From: Pseudomonas sp. LB-090624
GTDB taxonomy: Bacteria > Pseudomonadota > Gammaproteobacteria > Pseudomonadales > Pseudomonadaceae
Assembly: GCF_003205205.1 (NCBI RefSeq)
Contig: NZ_QJRL01000007.1
Location: forward strand, 1-64,000
Direction: 5' to 3'
DNA: 64,000 nucleotides
Part shown: piece by piece, positions 53,471 to 61,354 of the stretch
Position numbering within the stretch: position 1 is the first letter of the stretch
Layout of the letters: each line of letters opens with the position of its first letter
Notes under the pieces: model-generated
Databases searched by the model: none
What the model saw: the letters and a program-made list of their open reading frames with translations, nothing else
Told to the model about the DNA's origin: nothing
Made by a program: the position numbers and the translations under genes

Positions 53471-54283
53471 ATGAAGATCGTCTGTTTCAACATCAACGGC
53501 CTGCGCGCTCGCCCGCACCAGTTGGCGGCGCTGATCGACAAGCACCAGCCAGACGTGATCGGCCTTCAGGAAACCAAGGTCAGCGACGATCAGTTCCCGC
53601 TGGCAGACGTGCAGGCACTGGGTTACCACGTGCACTACCACGGCCAGAAGGGGCATTACGGTGTGGCCCTGCTCTCGCGCCAGGCGCCGCTGAGCCTGCA
53701 CAAGGGGTTTGCCAGTGATGAAGAAGACGCTCAGCGCCGCTTCATCTGGGGCACGTTCGCCGACGCCGCTGGTAACCCGATCACCATCATGAACGGCTAT
53801 TTCCCCCAGGGCGAAAGCCGCGATCACCCGACCAAGTTCCCGGCCAAGCAGCGTTTCTACGGAGACCTGCAGGCACTGCTCGAGGGCGAGTTTCACAAAG
53901 ACCAGCCCGTGCTGGTGATGGGGGACATGAATATCTCGCCCCAGGATTGCGACATCGGCATCGGCCCGGACAATGCCAAGCGCTGGCTGAAAACCGGCAA
54001 GTGCAGTTTCCTGCCGGAAGAACGTGAGTGGATGGAGCGTTTGAAAGGTTGGGGCCTGGTGGACAGCTTCCGTCACCTGTACCCGGACGTGACCGACCGC
54101 TTCAGCTGGTTCGACTACCGCAGCCGTGGCTTCGAAGACGAACCCAAGCGCGGCCTGCGCATCGACCTGATCATGGCCTCGCAGCACCTGGTGCCGCGGA
54201 TCAAGGCCGCAGGTGTTGACTATGAACTGCGTGGCATGGAAAAGCCTTCGGACCATGCGCCAATCTGGCTGGAATTGAGCTGA
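53471..54283 (+). CDS. xthA: exonuclease III (AP endonuclease)
   Basis: This 270-residue enzyme has the exonuclease III motifs in order: [27 protein letters not shown] with the metal Glu, the [14 protein letters not shown]yr, [20 protein letters not shown] with catalytic Asp and Asn, RIDLIMAS, and the final [12 protein letters not shown] with catalytic Asp-His. It removes 3' blocks and cuts at abasic sites in base excision repair. Convergent with the anti-sigma gene. Confidence 0.96.
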   Translation: MKIVCFNINGLRARPHQLAALIDKHQPDVIGLQETKVSDDQFPLADVQALGYHVHYHGQKGHYGVALLSRQAPLSLHKGFASDEEDAQRRFIWGTFADAAGNPITIMNGYFPQGESRDHPTKFPAKQRFYGDLQALLEGEFHKDQPVLVMGDMNISPQDCDIGIGPDNAKRWLKTGKCSFLPEEREWMERLKGWGLVDSFRHLYPDVTDRFSWFDYRSRGFEDEPKRGLRIDLIMASQHLVPRIKAAGVDYELRGMEKPSDHAPIWLELS

Positions 54284-54289
54284 TCGACA

Positions 54290-54315
54290 GGGCCCACGGT
54301 GCACGCCTTGGGCCC
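54290..54315. terminator. bidirectional hairpin between xthA and the anti-sigma gene
   Basis: GGGCCCA (54290-54296) pairs with TGGGCCC (54309-54315) around a 12-base loop, between two convergent stop codons. Confidence 0.55.
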
Positions 54316-54319
54316 CCAC

Positions 54320-55072
54320 TCACAAGCCCAACCGCAACGCCTCCCCCACCCCGGCCCCACGCACATCGTCCGCCGCGCTGACCAGGGCAAAGTTGTACGC
54401 CCCATGCGACCAGTAACGCGCCTCCAGCTGGCCATCGACCCGCTGCCCGTTCGGCATGCGCTGGTACTGCTCACTCGGTGTGCGCAGGAACAGGCTGATG
54501 CGCTGGCCCTTGCCATCTTCAAATACCAGCAACGCCGCCGGCCCTTGCTCGTTGCTGAGCAGGCGTGCCCCCACTGGTTTGAAGCCATAGCCGCCCAAGT
54601 CCGGTAACTGGCCGACGCGGTTGAAGTGTCGGCCCAGCCAGTCGCGTAACTGCCCTGGGTCGCTGGCCTGGATATCCAGCGCCTGGCTGGCAGCAAACAG
54701 GCGGTGCGCCTGCACGGCATCGGCCATGGGCAGGTCGACACGCGCCAAGGTTGCGTCACGCACTTGCCAGCCGCCCAAGCCTCCCACGCCCAGCGCCAGC
54801 ACCACAGCTGCCGCGGCGGCCCAGCGTCGCTGCCGCCGCTGGCGCAGTTGCCGGCGCAACTGGCCCAGTTCCAGCCGCGCGGCGCCGGGCATTTCGCCAA
54901 ACCCGGCCAGTGCCGCACGCAAACGCCGCGCATCGGCACGCCAGCCCTCGACCCGGGCCGCTGCCTGCGGATTGGCCGCCAGCCAGGCCTGTACTTCGGC
55001 ACGGCGCTCAGGCTGCAGGCGCTCGTCGACGTAAGCGTGCAATTCATCTTCGCTGGGGATCAGGCGCGTCAT
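54320..55072 (-). CDS. prtR: membrane anti-sigma factor (PrtR-like)
   Basis: The 250-residue protein has an N-terminal cytoplasmic anti-sigma domain (SEDELHAYVDERLQPERRAEVQAWLAANP in two blocks), one membrane helix near residues 82-102 (AAAAAVVLALGVGGLGGW) and a ~145-residue periplasmic part. The HxxxCxxC zinc motif of ZAS proteins is absent, as in PrtR-type regulators. It holds the ECF sigma factor inactive until a signal releases it. Its start overlaps the sigma stop by 4 bases. The name rests on recalled P. putida gene order and is less sure than the function. Confidence 0.85.
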   Translation of the reverse strand: MTRLIPSEDELHAYVDERLQPERRAEVQAWLAANPQAAARVEGWRADARRLRAALAGFGEMPGAARLELGQLRRQLRQRRQRRWAAAAAVVLALGVGGLGGWQVRDATLARVDLPMADAVQAHRLFAASQALDIQASDPGQLRDWLGRHFNRVGQLPDLGGYGFKPVGARLLSNEQGPAALLVFEDGKGQRISLFLRTPSEQYQRMPNGQRVDGQLEARYWSHGAYNFALVSAADDVRGAGVGEALRLGL

Positions 55073-55590
55073 TTCAGTCTCCGCAAGGCCGGTGGCTGGG
55101 GGGTGCCCTCGGTCAGTTCACGCAAGGCATTGCGCGCGCGCGACAAGCGCGACATCACAGTGCCGATGGGGATGCCCATGGCCTGGGCCGCCTCCTTGTA
55201 GCTCAAGCCTTCGATGCTGACCAGCAGCAGCAAGGCACGCTGCTCGGCGGTCAGCCGGGCAAACGCCTGCAAGTCTGCCTGAGCGAGAACGATGGCTTCG
55301 AGGTTGTCACCGATCGGCTCGTCGTCACGCTCGGCCCGGCCGAACCAGGACAGCCAACGCGCATGCAGGCGATCTCGGCGCTTACCGTCGAGGAACAACC
55401 GATAAAGGATGGTGAACAACCAGGCGCGCAGCGCGTCGGCGTCACGTTGCTGGTCGCGCCGGCTCAGCGCCCGCTCCACCGTAGCCTGCACCAGGTCGTC
55501 GGCGCTACCCGGCTCGCGCGTCAGCCACACGGCAAAGCGGCGCAGGCGCGCAAGCAGCTCGCGCCACTGGTGGTCGTCCAGGTCATGCAT
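55069..55590 (-). CDS. prtI: ECF-type RNA polymerase sigma factor (PrtI-like)
   Basis: This 173-residue sigma factor has region 2 (LTREPGSADDLVQATVERAL and the LRAWLFTILYRLFLD helix) and region 4 (LTAEQRALLLLVSIEGLSYKEAAQAMGIPIGTVMSRLSRAR in two blocks). It directs RNA polymerase to stress genes once freed from the anti-sigma. I start at 55590, where homologues begin; the open frame runs a further kilobase upstream through the divergent catalase gene. Its own promoter at 55631-55656 mirrors that of the divergent operon. Confidence 0.93.
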   Translation of the reverse strand: MHDLDDHQWRELLARLRRFAVWLTREPGSADDLVQATVERALSRRDQQRDADALRAWLFTILYRLFLDGKRRDRLHARWLSWFGRAERDDEPIGDNLEAIVLAQADLQAFARLTAEQRALLLLVSIEGLSYKEAAQAMGIPIGTVMSRLSRARNALRELTEGTPQPPALRRLK

Positions 55591-55630
55591 GGCTAGGTCC
55601 CGGCCTCTGGGGTTGTCAGTGTAATGGGCA

Positions 55631-55656
55631 GACGCCTGTGAACATATTCTATTCCC
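55631..55656 (-). promoter_or_regulatory. ECF promoter of the sigma/anti-sigma operon
   Basis: On the minus strand GGGAATA-G, fourteen bases, then CGTC. The -35 GGAATA and -10 CGTC elements are typical of ECF promoters and are followed by the sigma gene 41 bases on. Its -35 half is an exact mirror of that in the opposite promoter. Confidence 0.8.
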
Positions 55657-55661
55657 GGTGA

Positions 55662-55687
55662 GGGAATAAGTTTTTCCCTGCTGCGTC
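55662..55687 (+). promoter_or_regulatory. ECF promoter of the catalase-like/cytochrome b561 operon
   Basis: GGGAATA-A, fourteen bases, then CGTC, ending 32 bases before the start codon. Same elements and spacing as the minus-strand promoter at 55631-55656; the two -35 boxes form an inverted repeat around GGTGA. Confidence 0.85.
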
Positions 55688-55719
55688 GTACTGGCACCTT
55701 CACTGAACGGGACACCACC

Positions 55720-56766
55720 ATGAACTCTCCCTTGCACGGCCCAGCCAAGGCCTTGCGCCTGGCCGCTATCGGCGCCGTGATGCTGGCGGCTGGTGCAGGC
55801 TTTGCCTATGCCGCAGGCTGGCTCGGCCAACCGCAGCTGACACCACAACGCATCATCGATACCTTCGAAGCCCAGGCCGGGCACTACCCAGGCTACCGTA
55901 AGAACCATGCCAAGGGGCTGTGCGTCAGCGGCTACTTCCAACCCAGCGGCCAGGCCGCCAGCCTGTCCACGGCGCGTGTTTTCAGCCAGCAACAGGTGCC
56001 GGTTATCGGCCGTTTCGCCATCGGTGGCGCCAACCCGTTCGCCCCGGACACCGGCATACCGGTACGCAGCCTGGCGATTCAGCTGAGCACCGACGATGGC
56101 CAGGTGTGGCGCACCGGCATGAACAACCCGCCGGTACTCGCGGTCAGCACGCCACAGGGGTTCTATGAGCAGGTGCTGGCAAGCGCGCCAGTACCGGCCA
56201 CCGGCAAACCGGACCCGGCCAAGCTGCAGGCGTTTTTCGCCGCGCACCCTGAGAGCGCAGCGTTTCGCCAATGGGCGGCAAGTTACAAGCCCAGCGACAG
56301 CTTTGCCAGCACGCAGTACCACAGCATCAATGCCTTCCGCCTGATCGACGCCACCGGGGCGGCTCACCCGGTACGTTGGCAGCTCGAGCCCCAAACCGCA
56401 TTCGCTGCGTTGCCTGCAAAGGTCGACGACAAACAGTTCCTCCAGCACGACCTGCAACAGCGCCTGGCCCAAGGCCCGTTGCGCTGGACCCTGCGCCTGG
56501 TACTGGCCGAGCCGGGCGATGCGGTGGATGACCCTGCCCGCCCTTGGCCAGCCGAGCGGCGTCGCGTAGACGCCGGCACCCTGGTGCTGCAGCAGGTCGA
56601 CGGCCCCGAGCAAGGCGCCTGCCGCGATCTGAACTTCGACCCACTGATCCTGCCACGGGGCATCGAAGCATCTGGCGACCCAATCCTCGCCGCCCGTTCT
56701 GCTGCCTATTCGGAATCGTTCAACCGCCGCAGCCGTGAATCGCTCGGAACCGGAGCCCGCCCATGA
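55720..56766 (+). CDS. catalase-fold haem peroxidase, membrane-anchored/periplasmic (SrpA-like)
   Basis: The 348-residue protein starts with an N-terminal hydrophobic signal or anchor (about residues 11-31). The catalase core follows: the distal His in NHAKGLCV, RFAIGGANPF and the LAIQLSTDDG region, and near the C-terminus the proximal RSAAYSESFNRR Tyr that ligates haem. It is shorter than true catalases and resembles the catalase-related peroxidases, which act on organic peroxides. It is controlled by the ECF promoter just upstream and is coupled to the cytochrome b561 gene by an ATGA overlap, which could supply electrons. Confidence 0.88.
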   Translation: MNSPLHGPAKALRLAAIGAVMLAAGAGFAYAAGWLGQPQLTPQRIIDTFEAQAGHYPGYRKNHAKGLCVSGYFQPSGQAASLSTARVFSQQQVPVIGRFAIGGANPFAPDTGIPVRSLAIQLSTDDGQVWRTGMNNPPVLAVSTPQGFYEQVLASAPVPATGKPDPAKLQAFFAAHPESAAFRQWAASYKPSDSFASTQYHSINAFRLIDATGAAHPVRWQLEPQTAFAALPAKVDDKQFLQHDLQQRLAQGPLRWTLRLVLAEPGDAVDDPARPWPAERRRVDAGTLVLQQVDGPEQGACRDLNFDPLILPRGIEASGDPILAARSAAYSESFNRRSRESLGTGARP

Positions 56767-57296
56767 AACCCGACGCTTTCCACCCCTTCGCCCGCCTGCT
56801 GCACTGGCTGATGGCTGTGCTGATCCTGGCCATGCTGTTCATCGGCGTGAGCATGGTTGTCGACTTGTCGCCTCGCCACCCTTTACTGATAAGCCTGCAC
56901 AAAGCCACCGGCCTGGCCTTGCTGGTGCTGGTTCTGCTGCGCATCGGCGTGCGCCTGGCCGTGCCCCACCCGCCTTTGCCAGACGATCTGCCAGCAGTGC
57001 AGCGCTGGGCTGCCGGTGCCTCTCACTTGCTGCTCTACGGCCTGATGTTGGCCATGCCGCTGCTGGGCTGGGCGATGCTGTCGGCCGGCGACTACCCACG
57101 CCCGCTGGGCTTGCCCGCCATCGCCCCACACGACTTGCAGCTGTACGCCGTGCTGCGGCAGGCCCACGGCTGGGCCGGCTACCTGCTGTTCGCCACCGTA
57201 TTGGTGCACGTGGGCGCGGCGTTGATGCACGCATGGGTGCGCCGCGACGGCGTGTTGCGTAGCATGTGGCCAGGCCCCCTGCGCCGCAATGAATGA
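56763..57296 (+). CDS. cytochrome b561 family protein
   Basis: This 177-residue protein has four membrane helices and the histidines expected to bind two haems b (FARLLHWLMAV, LISLHKATGL, LVHVGAALMHAWV). Bacterial b561 proteins move electrons from the quinone pool to periplasmic acceptors. Coupled to the catalase-like gene by a 4-base overlap, it is its likely redox partner. Confidence 0.9.
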   Translation: MKPDAFHPFARLLHWLMAVLILAMLFIGVSMVVDLSPRHPLLISLHKATGLALLVLVLLRIGVRLAVPHPPLPDDLPAVQRWAAGASHLLLYGLMLAMPLLGWAMLSAGDYPRPLGLPAIAPHDLQLYAVLRQAHGWAGYLLFATVLVHVGAALMHAWVRRDGVLRSMWPGPLRRNE

Positions 57297-57382
57297 GCTG
57301 ACGTAGCCCAGGGTGCTCGACACACATCAATGCTTGCTTAACCAAATCGGCGCCTTATTGCCGAACTGCCCTGGACTGCCCA

Positions 57383-58588
57383 ATGAATGTCGCAAAGGAT
57401 CCTGCAACCCTTCTACCTGCCAGCACCCTGGACTTGCGCCCGCTGCTAGTGGCCAACATGGCCTGCACCATGTCGATGATGGCCTTCGTCGCTTTGATCG
57501 GCCCTATCGCCCGCCAGCTCGGCATGGCCACCTGGCAAGCAGGTGCCGCCGTTACCGTGGCTGGCGTGGTCTGGGTGCTGCTGGCCCGGCCCTGGGGCCG
57601 CGCAGCGGACCGCCTCGGCCGGCGGCGGATCCTGTTGCTGGGCAGCGCTGGCTTTACCCTGGCCTACTGGCTGATGTGTCTGTTCGTGGAAGGCGCACTG
57701 CGCTGGCTGCCGGGCGCGACCCTGGCGTTCATCGGCCTGATGGTCGCGCGCGGTTGCATCGGCGCCTTCTACGCTGCCATTCCGGTGGGCTGCAATGCGC
57801 TGATCGCCGATCATGTCGAACCGCAACGCCGGGCCCGGGCCATGGCCTCGCTGGGCGCGGCCAACGCCGTTGGCCTGGTCGCCGGCCCGGCGCTGGCGGC
57901 GCTGCTGGCGCGGCATAGCCTGAGCCTGCCCTTCCATATCATGTCGCTGCTGCCCGCCATTGCCTTCCTGGTGCTGCTGTTCACCCTGAAGCCACAGGCG
58001 CTGCAGCACAGCCACGCACCCAGCCCGGTGCGGCTGAACGACCCGCGCCTGCGCCGGCCCCTGCTGGTGGCGTTCAGCGCCATGCTCAGCGTGACCGTCT
58101 CGCAGATCATCGTCGGTTTCTTTGCCCTGGACCGCTTGCAACTCGGCCCGGCCGAGGCGGCCCAGGCTGCCGGTATCGCCCTGACCACAGTCGGCGTTGC
58201 GCTGATACTCGCACAGGTGATACTGCGGCAACTGGAATGGCCACCCCTGAGGATGATCCGGGTGGGTGCAACGGTGTCGGCCCTGGGCTTTGCCTGCGGC
58301 TCGCTGGCGACCACGGCACCTTGGCTGTGGGGCTGTTATTTTGTGGCGGCTGCGGGCATGGGCTTTGTCTTTCCGGCCTTTTCGGCCTTGGCAGCCAATG
58401 CCATGGAGGCTTCCGAGCAAGGCGCCACCGCCGGCTCCATTGGTGCTGCCCAAGGCATGGGCGCAGTCATCGGGCCATTGGCCGGCACCCTGATCTACGC
58501 CCTGGATCCGCGCTTGCCATTCCTGGCCGTAGCAGCGCTGTTGCTGCTGGTCGGGCTGTGGCCAATCCCGCGTCAACAGAGGGTTTGA
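57383..58588 (+). CDS. MFS transporter (drug/metabolite efflux type)
   Basis: The 401-residue membrane protein has about 12 helices and the loop 2-3 motif GRAADRLGRRRILLLG, with a GLVAGPALAALL segment in helix 5 like the efflux-specific motif C. It probably exports a small molecule by proton exchange. The exported compound is unknown. It is followed by an XRE-cupin regulator on the same strand. Confidence 0.85.
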   Translation: MNVAKDPATLLPASTLDLRPLLVANMACTMSMMAFVALIGPIARQLGMATWQAGAAVTVAGVVWVLLARPWGRAADRLGRRRILLLGSAGFTLAYWLMCLFVEGALRWLPGATLAFIGLMVARGCIGAFYAAIPVGCNALIADHVEPQRRARAMASLGAANAVGLVAGPALAALLARHSLSLPFHIMSLLPAIAFLVLLFTLKPQALQHSHAPSPVRLNDPRLRRPLLVAFSAMLSVTVSQIIVGFFALDRLQLGPAEAAQAAGIALTTVGVALILAQVILRQLEWPPLRMIRVGATVSALGFACGSLATTAPWLWGCYFVAAAGMGFVFPAFSALAANAMEASEQGATAGSIGAAQGMGAVIGPLAGTLIYALDPRLPFLAVAALLLLVGLWPIPRQQRV

Positions 58589-58595
58589 GAAGCAC

Positions 58596-58609
58596 AGCGC
58601 GCAAGCGCG
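58596..58609 (+). terminator. hairpin after the MFS gene
   Basis: GCGCGC-AA-GCGCGC, eight bases after the stop, with a GTGTTTT stretch a few bases beyond. Plausible intrinsic terminator. Confidence 0.5.
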
Positions 58610-58669
58610 CAGAGTGTGTTTTAATGCGCATCGCTCATTATTTTTAACACCTCTGATTACAAGGCGGCT

Positions 58670-59215
58670 ATGGACACGGGGACGCGACTCAAACTGGTGC
58701 GTGAACGCAACAACCTCTCCCAACGGGAACTGGCCCGCCGCAGTGGGCTGACCAATTCGACGATCTCGCAGATCGAGCAGAACCGCGTCAGCCCTTCGGT
58801 CAGCTCCCTGAAAAAACTGCTCGAAGGCATTCCCATGAGCCTGGCGGAGTTTTTCAGCTTCGACGAGCCGGTGCGTGAAGAGCGCTACGTGTTCCGTGGC
58901 GGCGAACAGCCAGACCTGGGCCGCAACGGCTTGCGCATGCTGCTGGTGGGCGCCAGTGTCGAAGGGCGGCAGATGCGTATGCTGCGCGAACTGTATGCAC
59001 CTGGCGCCGACTCGGGCGAGCCGATCGTGCATGCCGAGGGCGAAGAATGTGGCCTGGTGACCCGGGGCACGGTCGAGTTGTGGGTCGATGGCCAGGTCAG
59101 CGTGCTCAACTCGGGCGATGGCTACTACATCCCCACTACCCTGCCGCACAGTTTCAAGAACATCGGGCCGGACGAGGCCGAGATCATCAGCGCCAATACC
59201 CCGGCGAACTTCTGA
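58670..59215 (+). CDS. XRE-family regulator with C-terminal cupin domain (PuuR-like)
   Basis: The 181-residue protein has an N-terminal helix-turn-helix (LVRERNNLSQRELARRSGLTNSTISQIEQNRVSPSVSSL in two blocks, residues 10-48) and a cupin effector domain (about 105-175; HAEGEECGLVTRGTVELWV). This architecture is that of PuuR, the putrescine-pathway repressor, but many homologues regulate other amine or amino-acid genes. It may control the MFS gene upstream. No AAGGAGG is seen before the ATG, only AAGGCGGCT. Confidence 0.85.
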   Translation: MDTGTRLKLVRERNNLSQRELARRSGLTNSTISQIEQNRVSPSVSSLKKLLEGIPMSLAEFFSFDEPVREERYVFRGGEQPDLGRNGLRMLLVGASVEGRQMRMLRELYAPGADSGEPIVHAEGEECGLVTRGTVELWVDGQVSVLNSGDGYYIPTTLPHSFKNIGPDEAEIISANTPANF

Positions 59216-59242
59216 TCAGCGAGGCAGCCGTGCCCGTTGCAA

Positions 59243-59261
59243 GAGCAGCGTTATGCTGCTC
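59243..59261. terminator. hairpin between XRE gene and isomerase gene
   Basis: GAGCAGC-GTTAT-GCTGCTC in the convergent gap, 27 bases after the XRE-cupin stop. Confidence 0.55.
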
Positions 59262-59325
59262 CTTCGGGTACGTTGCCCCTGTTCACCGGCAATACCCGCA
59301 CTCGCTGTCGGTGCGCACGCGACAT

Positions 59326-59940
59326 TCAGCTGGGGAGGCTGCGCGCGCCCTGAAGCAGCGCAGCCTCGACAAAGTCGAGGCGATCCTGGCCGAAGAACAT
59401 CTCGTCGCCGACAAAGCAGGTGGGCGCGCCAAATACCCCTCGCGCCACAGCCGCGTCGGTCGCCTGCCTGAGCGCGGCTTTTACTTCGTCATCCGCCGCC
59501 AGCGCGTGGAATACCTGCGGGTCAAAGCCACCCAGGCGTAGGGTTTCGTCAAGTACGCCCGCGTCGCTCAGGTTGCGCTGCTGCGCAAACAGCCCCGTGA
59601 ACAGCACGTTCAGCAATGCCTCCAGACGCTCGGGTGAACGCATCTGCGTGCCCATCACGCCGCGCATCAGGGTCAAGGTATTGACCGGGAACCCCGGTGG
59701 CAGCCCATACGGCACGCCGTAGCGTGCAGCAAAGCGCGCCAGGTCGGTGAACAAGTAGCGCCCTTTGGCCGGGATCATCGCCGGCGAAGCGTTACCCGTG
59801 GCCTGGAACACACCGCCCAGCAGCATTGGCCTGTAGCGCAACGTGGCACCCAGGCGGGCGCACAGCGCGGGCAGCTGGGTCCAGGCCAGGTAACTGGCCG
59901 GGCTGCCCAGGTCAAAATGGAAATCGACAGTCTTGTGCAT
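59326..59940 (-). CDS. 2-hydroxychromene-2-carboxylate isomerase-like DsbA-fold protein
   Basis: This 204-residue thioredoxin-fold protein (GST kappa/HCCA isomerase family) has the active Ser in HFDLGSPASYLAW, the middle helical insertion, and VFGAPTCFVGDEMFFGQDRLDF at the C-terminus. HCCA isomerases act on aromatic ring-cleavage products with glutathione, but many members have unknown substrates. I choose the ATG at 59940, eight bases after AAGGA, over an ATG two codons earlier. It follows the SDR gene on the same strand. Confidence 0.88.
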   Translation of the reverse strand: MHKTVDFHFDLGSPASYLAWTQLPALCARLGATLRYRPMLLGGVFQATGNASPAMIPAKGRYLFTDLARFAARYGVPYGLPPGFPVNTLTLMRGVMGTQMRSPERLEALLNVLFTGLFAQQRNLSDAGVLDETLRLGGFDPQVFHALAADDEVKAALRQATDAAVARGVFGAPTCFVGDEMFFGQDRLDFVEAALLQGARSLPS

Positions 59941-59969
59941 GATCATGGTCCTTGCGGGGGCGAGAGGGT

Positions 59970-60701
59970 TTACCAGCGTTCCATCCACGGGCGCAGGTCC
60001 AGTTCGAAGGTCCAGCTGTCGCGCGGCTGGGCGTGCAGGAACCAGTAGCTGTCGGCAATGTGTGCCGGGTCAAGAATCCCATCCTGGTCCTTGAGGGCAT
60101 AGCGCTCCGGGAAGCTGTCGCGGATGAAGGCGGTGTCGATGGCACCATCCACCACCACATGGGCGACATGGATGTTGCGCGGCCCCAACTCCCGCGCCAT
60201 GCTCTGGGCCAGGGCGCGCAGGCCATGCTTGGCTCCGGCGAAAGCGGCAAAACCAGCCGCCCCCCGGGTACCGGCCGTGGCGCCGGTAAACAGCAGCGTG
60301 CCGCGCTCGCGCTGAACCATGCGCCGGGCCACCGCCTGCGCAGTGAGGAAGCCGGCGAAGCAGGCCATCTCCCAGATCTTGAAGTACTTGCGCGGGGTCT
60401 CTTCAAGAATGCCGCATGGCACGTTGGCGCCGATATTGAAGACAAAAGCTTCGATCGGGCCAATATCGCGCTCGATGGTTTCGACCAGCTCGGCCACCTC
60501 TTCTTCCTTGCGTGCATCCGAAGCAAAACCATGGGCCTGGCCGCCAGCGGCGCGTATCTCTGCCAGCAACGGCTGCAGCTTGTCAGCCTGACGCCGGGTT
60601 ACGCAGGCGATATAGCCCTCACGCGCAAAACGCTTGGCAATCTCGCCGCCAGTGGCATCGCCCGCGCCAATCACCAGCACTGCTTTTTGTTGTTCTGCCA
60701 T
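59970..60701 (-). CDS. SDR-family protein with altered catalytic residues
   Basis: The 243-residue protein has a Rossmann fold with the cofactor loop VIGAGDATGGEIAKRF, an FNIGAN strand (equivalent to NNAG), a TGATAG strand, and FAGAKHGLRALAQ where a YxxxK motif is expected: the catalytic Tyr is Phe, though Lys is kept. It may be a reductase that uses another proton donor or a nonenzymatic SDR. I choose the ATG at 60701 (GGAG upstream); an in-frame ATG at 60713 lacks a site. It is divergent from the TetR gene. Confidence 0.82.
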   Translation of the reverse strand: MAEQQKAVLVIGAGDATGGEIAKRFAREGYIACVTRRQADKLQPLLAEIRAAGGQAHGFASDARKEEEVAELVETIERDIGPIEAFVFNIGANVPCGILEETPRKYFKIWEMACFAGFLTAQAVARRMVQRERGTLLFTGATAGTRGAAGFAAFAGAKHGLRALAQSMARELGPRNIHVAHVVVDGAIDTAFIRDSFPERYALKDQDGILDPAHIADSYWFLHAQPRDSWTFELDLRPWMERW

Positions 60702-60718
60702 GCCTGACTCCATTGATG

Positions 60719-60737
60719 AACGATCGTTTAGTTAACG
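60719..60737. promoter_or_regulatory. candidate TetR operator between the SDR and TetR genes
   Basis: AACGATCGTT (60719-60728) is a perfect palindrome and overlaps a second CGTT...AACG inverted pair ending at 60737. It lies in the 89-base divergent gap. Binding by the neighbouring TetR protein is inferred. Confidence 0.5.
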
Positions 60738-60790
60738 AACGCTATGTTATGATCGCGGTCACCGTCAAGCCCGCGTCCAGAGGCCAGTGA

Positions 60791-61354
60791 ATGCGCTACT
60801 CCACCGAACACAAGCAGCAAACCCGCGAGCGGTTGCTGGCCAGCAGCGGTGCGCTGGCCAAGCGCGGGGGCTTCGCCAGCACCGGCGTGGCAGGGCTGAT
60901 GAAAGCGATCGGCCTGACCGGCGGTGCTTTCTACAACCACTTCCCCTCCAAGGACGACCTGTTCACCGAGGTAGTACGCCAGGAGCTGTGCAACAGCCCG
61001 CTGGCGCGTCTCGCCAACGAGGGTGCCAGCCGCGAGCGCCTGGCCCGCTGCCTGCAGCAGTACCTGAGCCTGGCCCACCTGCACAACGCCGAAGGTGGCT
61101 GCCCGCTGCCACCCCTGGGAGTTGAAATTGCCCGTGCCGAAGCACCGGTGCGTGAAGTGGCCGAGCACTGGTTGCTGCAACTGCACCAGGCCTGGAGCAC
61201 TACCCTGGAGGATGAGCAACTGGCCTGGGTGCTGATCAGCCAGTGTGTCGGTGCATTGCTGGTCGGGCGCATGCTGGCCAGCGAAAGCGCGCAAGCACAG
61301 GTGCTGGGCGCTAGCCGCGCGTTTGTCGAACGGGCGCTGCATGAAGCGGATTAG
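60791..61354 (+). CDS. TetR-family transcriptional repressor
   Basis: This 187-residue protein has a TetR helix-turn-helix (RERLLASSGALAKRGGFASTGVAGLMKAIGLTGGAFYNHFPSKDDLF in blocks) and a C-terminal domain with a C/E/H pattern like the AcnR/NemR branch. AGAGGCCAGTGA precedes the ATG. It probably represses the SDR-isomerase unit and itself through the palindrome in the gap. Its end overlaps the next gene by 14 bases. Confidence 0.9.
   Translation: MRYSTEHKQQTRERLLASSGALAKRGGFASTGVAGLMKAIGLTGGAFYNHFPSKDDLFTEVVRQELCNSPLARLANEGASRERLARCLQQYLSLAHLHNAEGGCPLPPLGVEIARAEAPVREVAEHWLLQLHQAWSTTLEDEQLAWVLISQCVGALLVGRMLASESAQAQVLGASRAFVERALHEAD

Noticed and set aside
55591..56613. N-terminal extension of the ECF sigma gene
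   Set aside because: The open frame runs through the promoter region and antisense to the catalase-like gene; sigma homology starts at 55590.
57446..59149. 567-codon minus-strand frame
   Set aside because: Antisense to the MFS and XRE-cupin genes; product is Gln/Arg-rich and domain-free.
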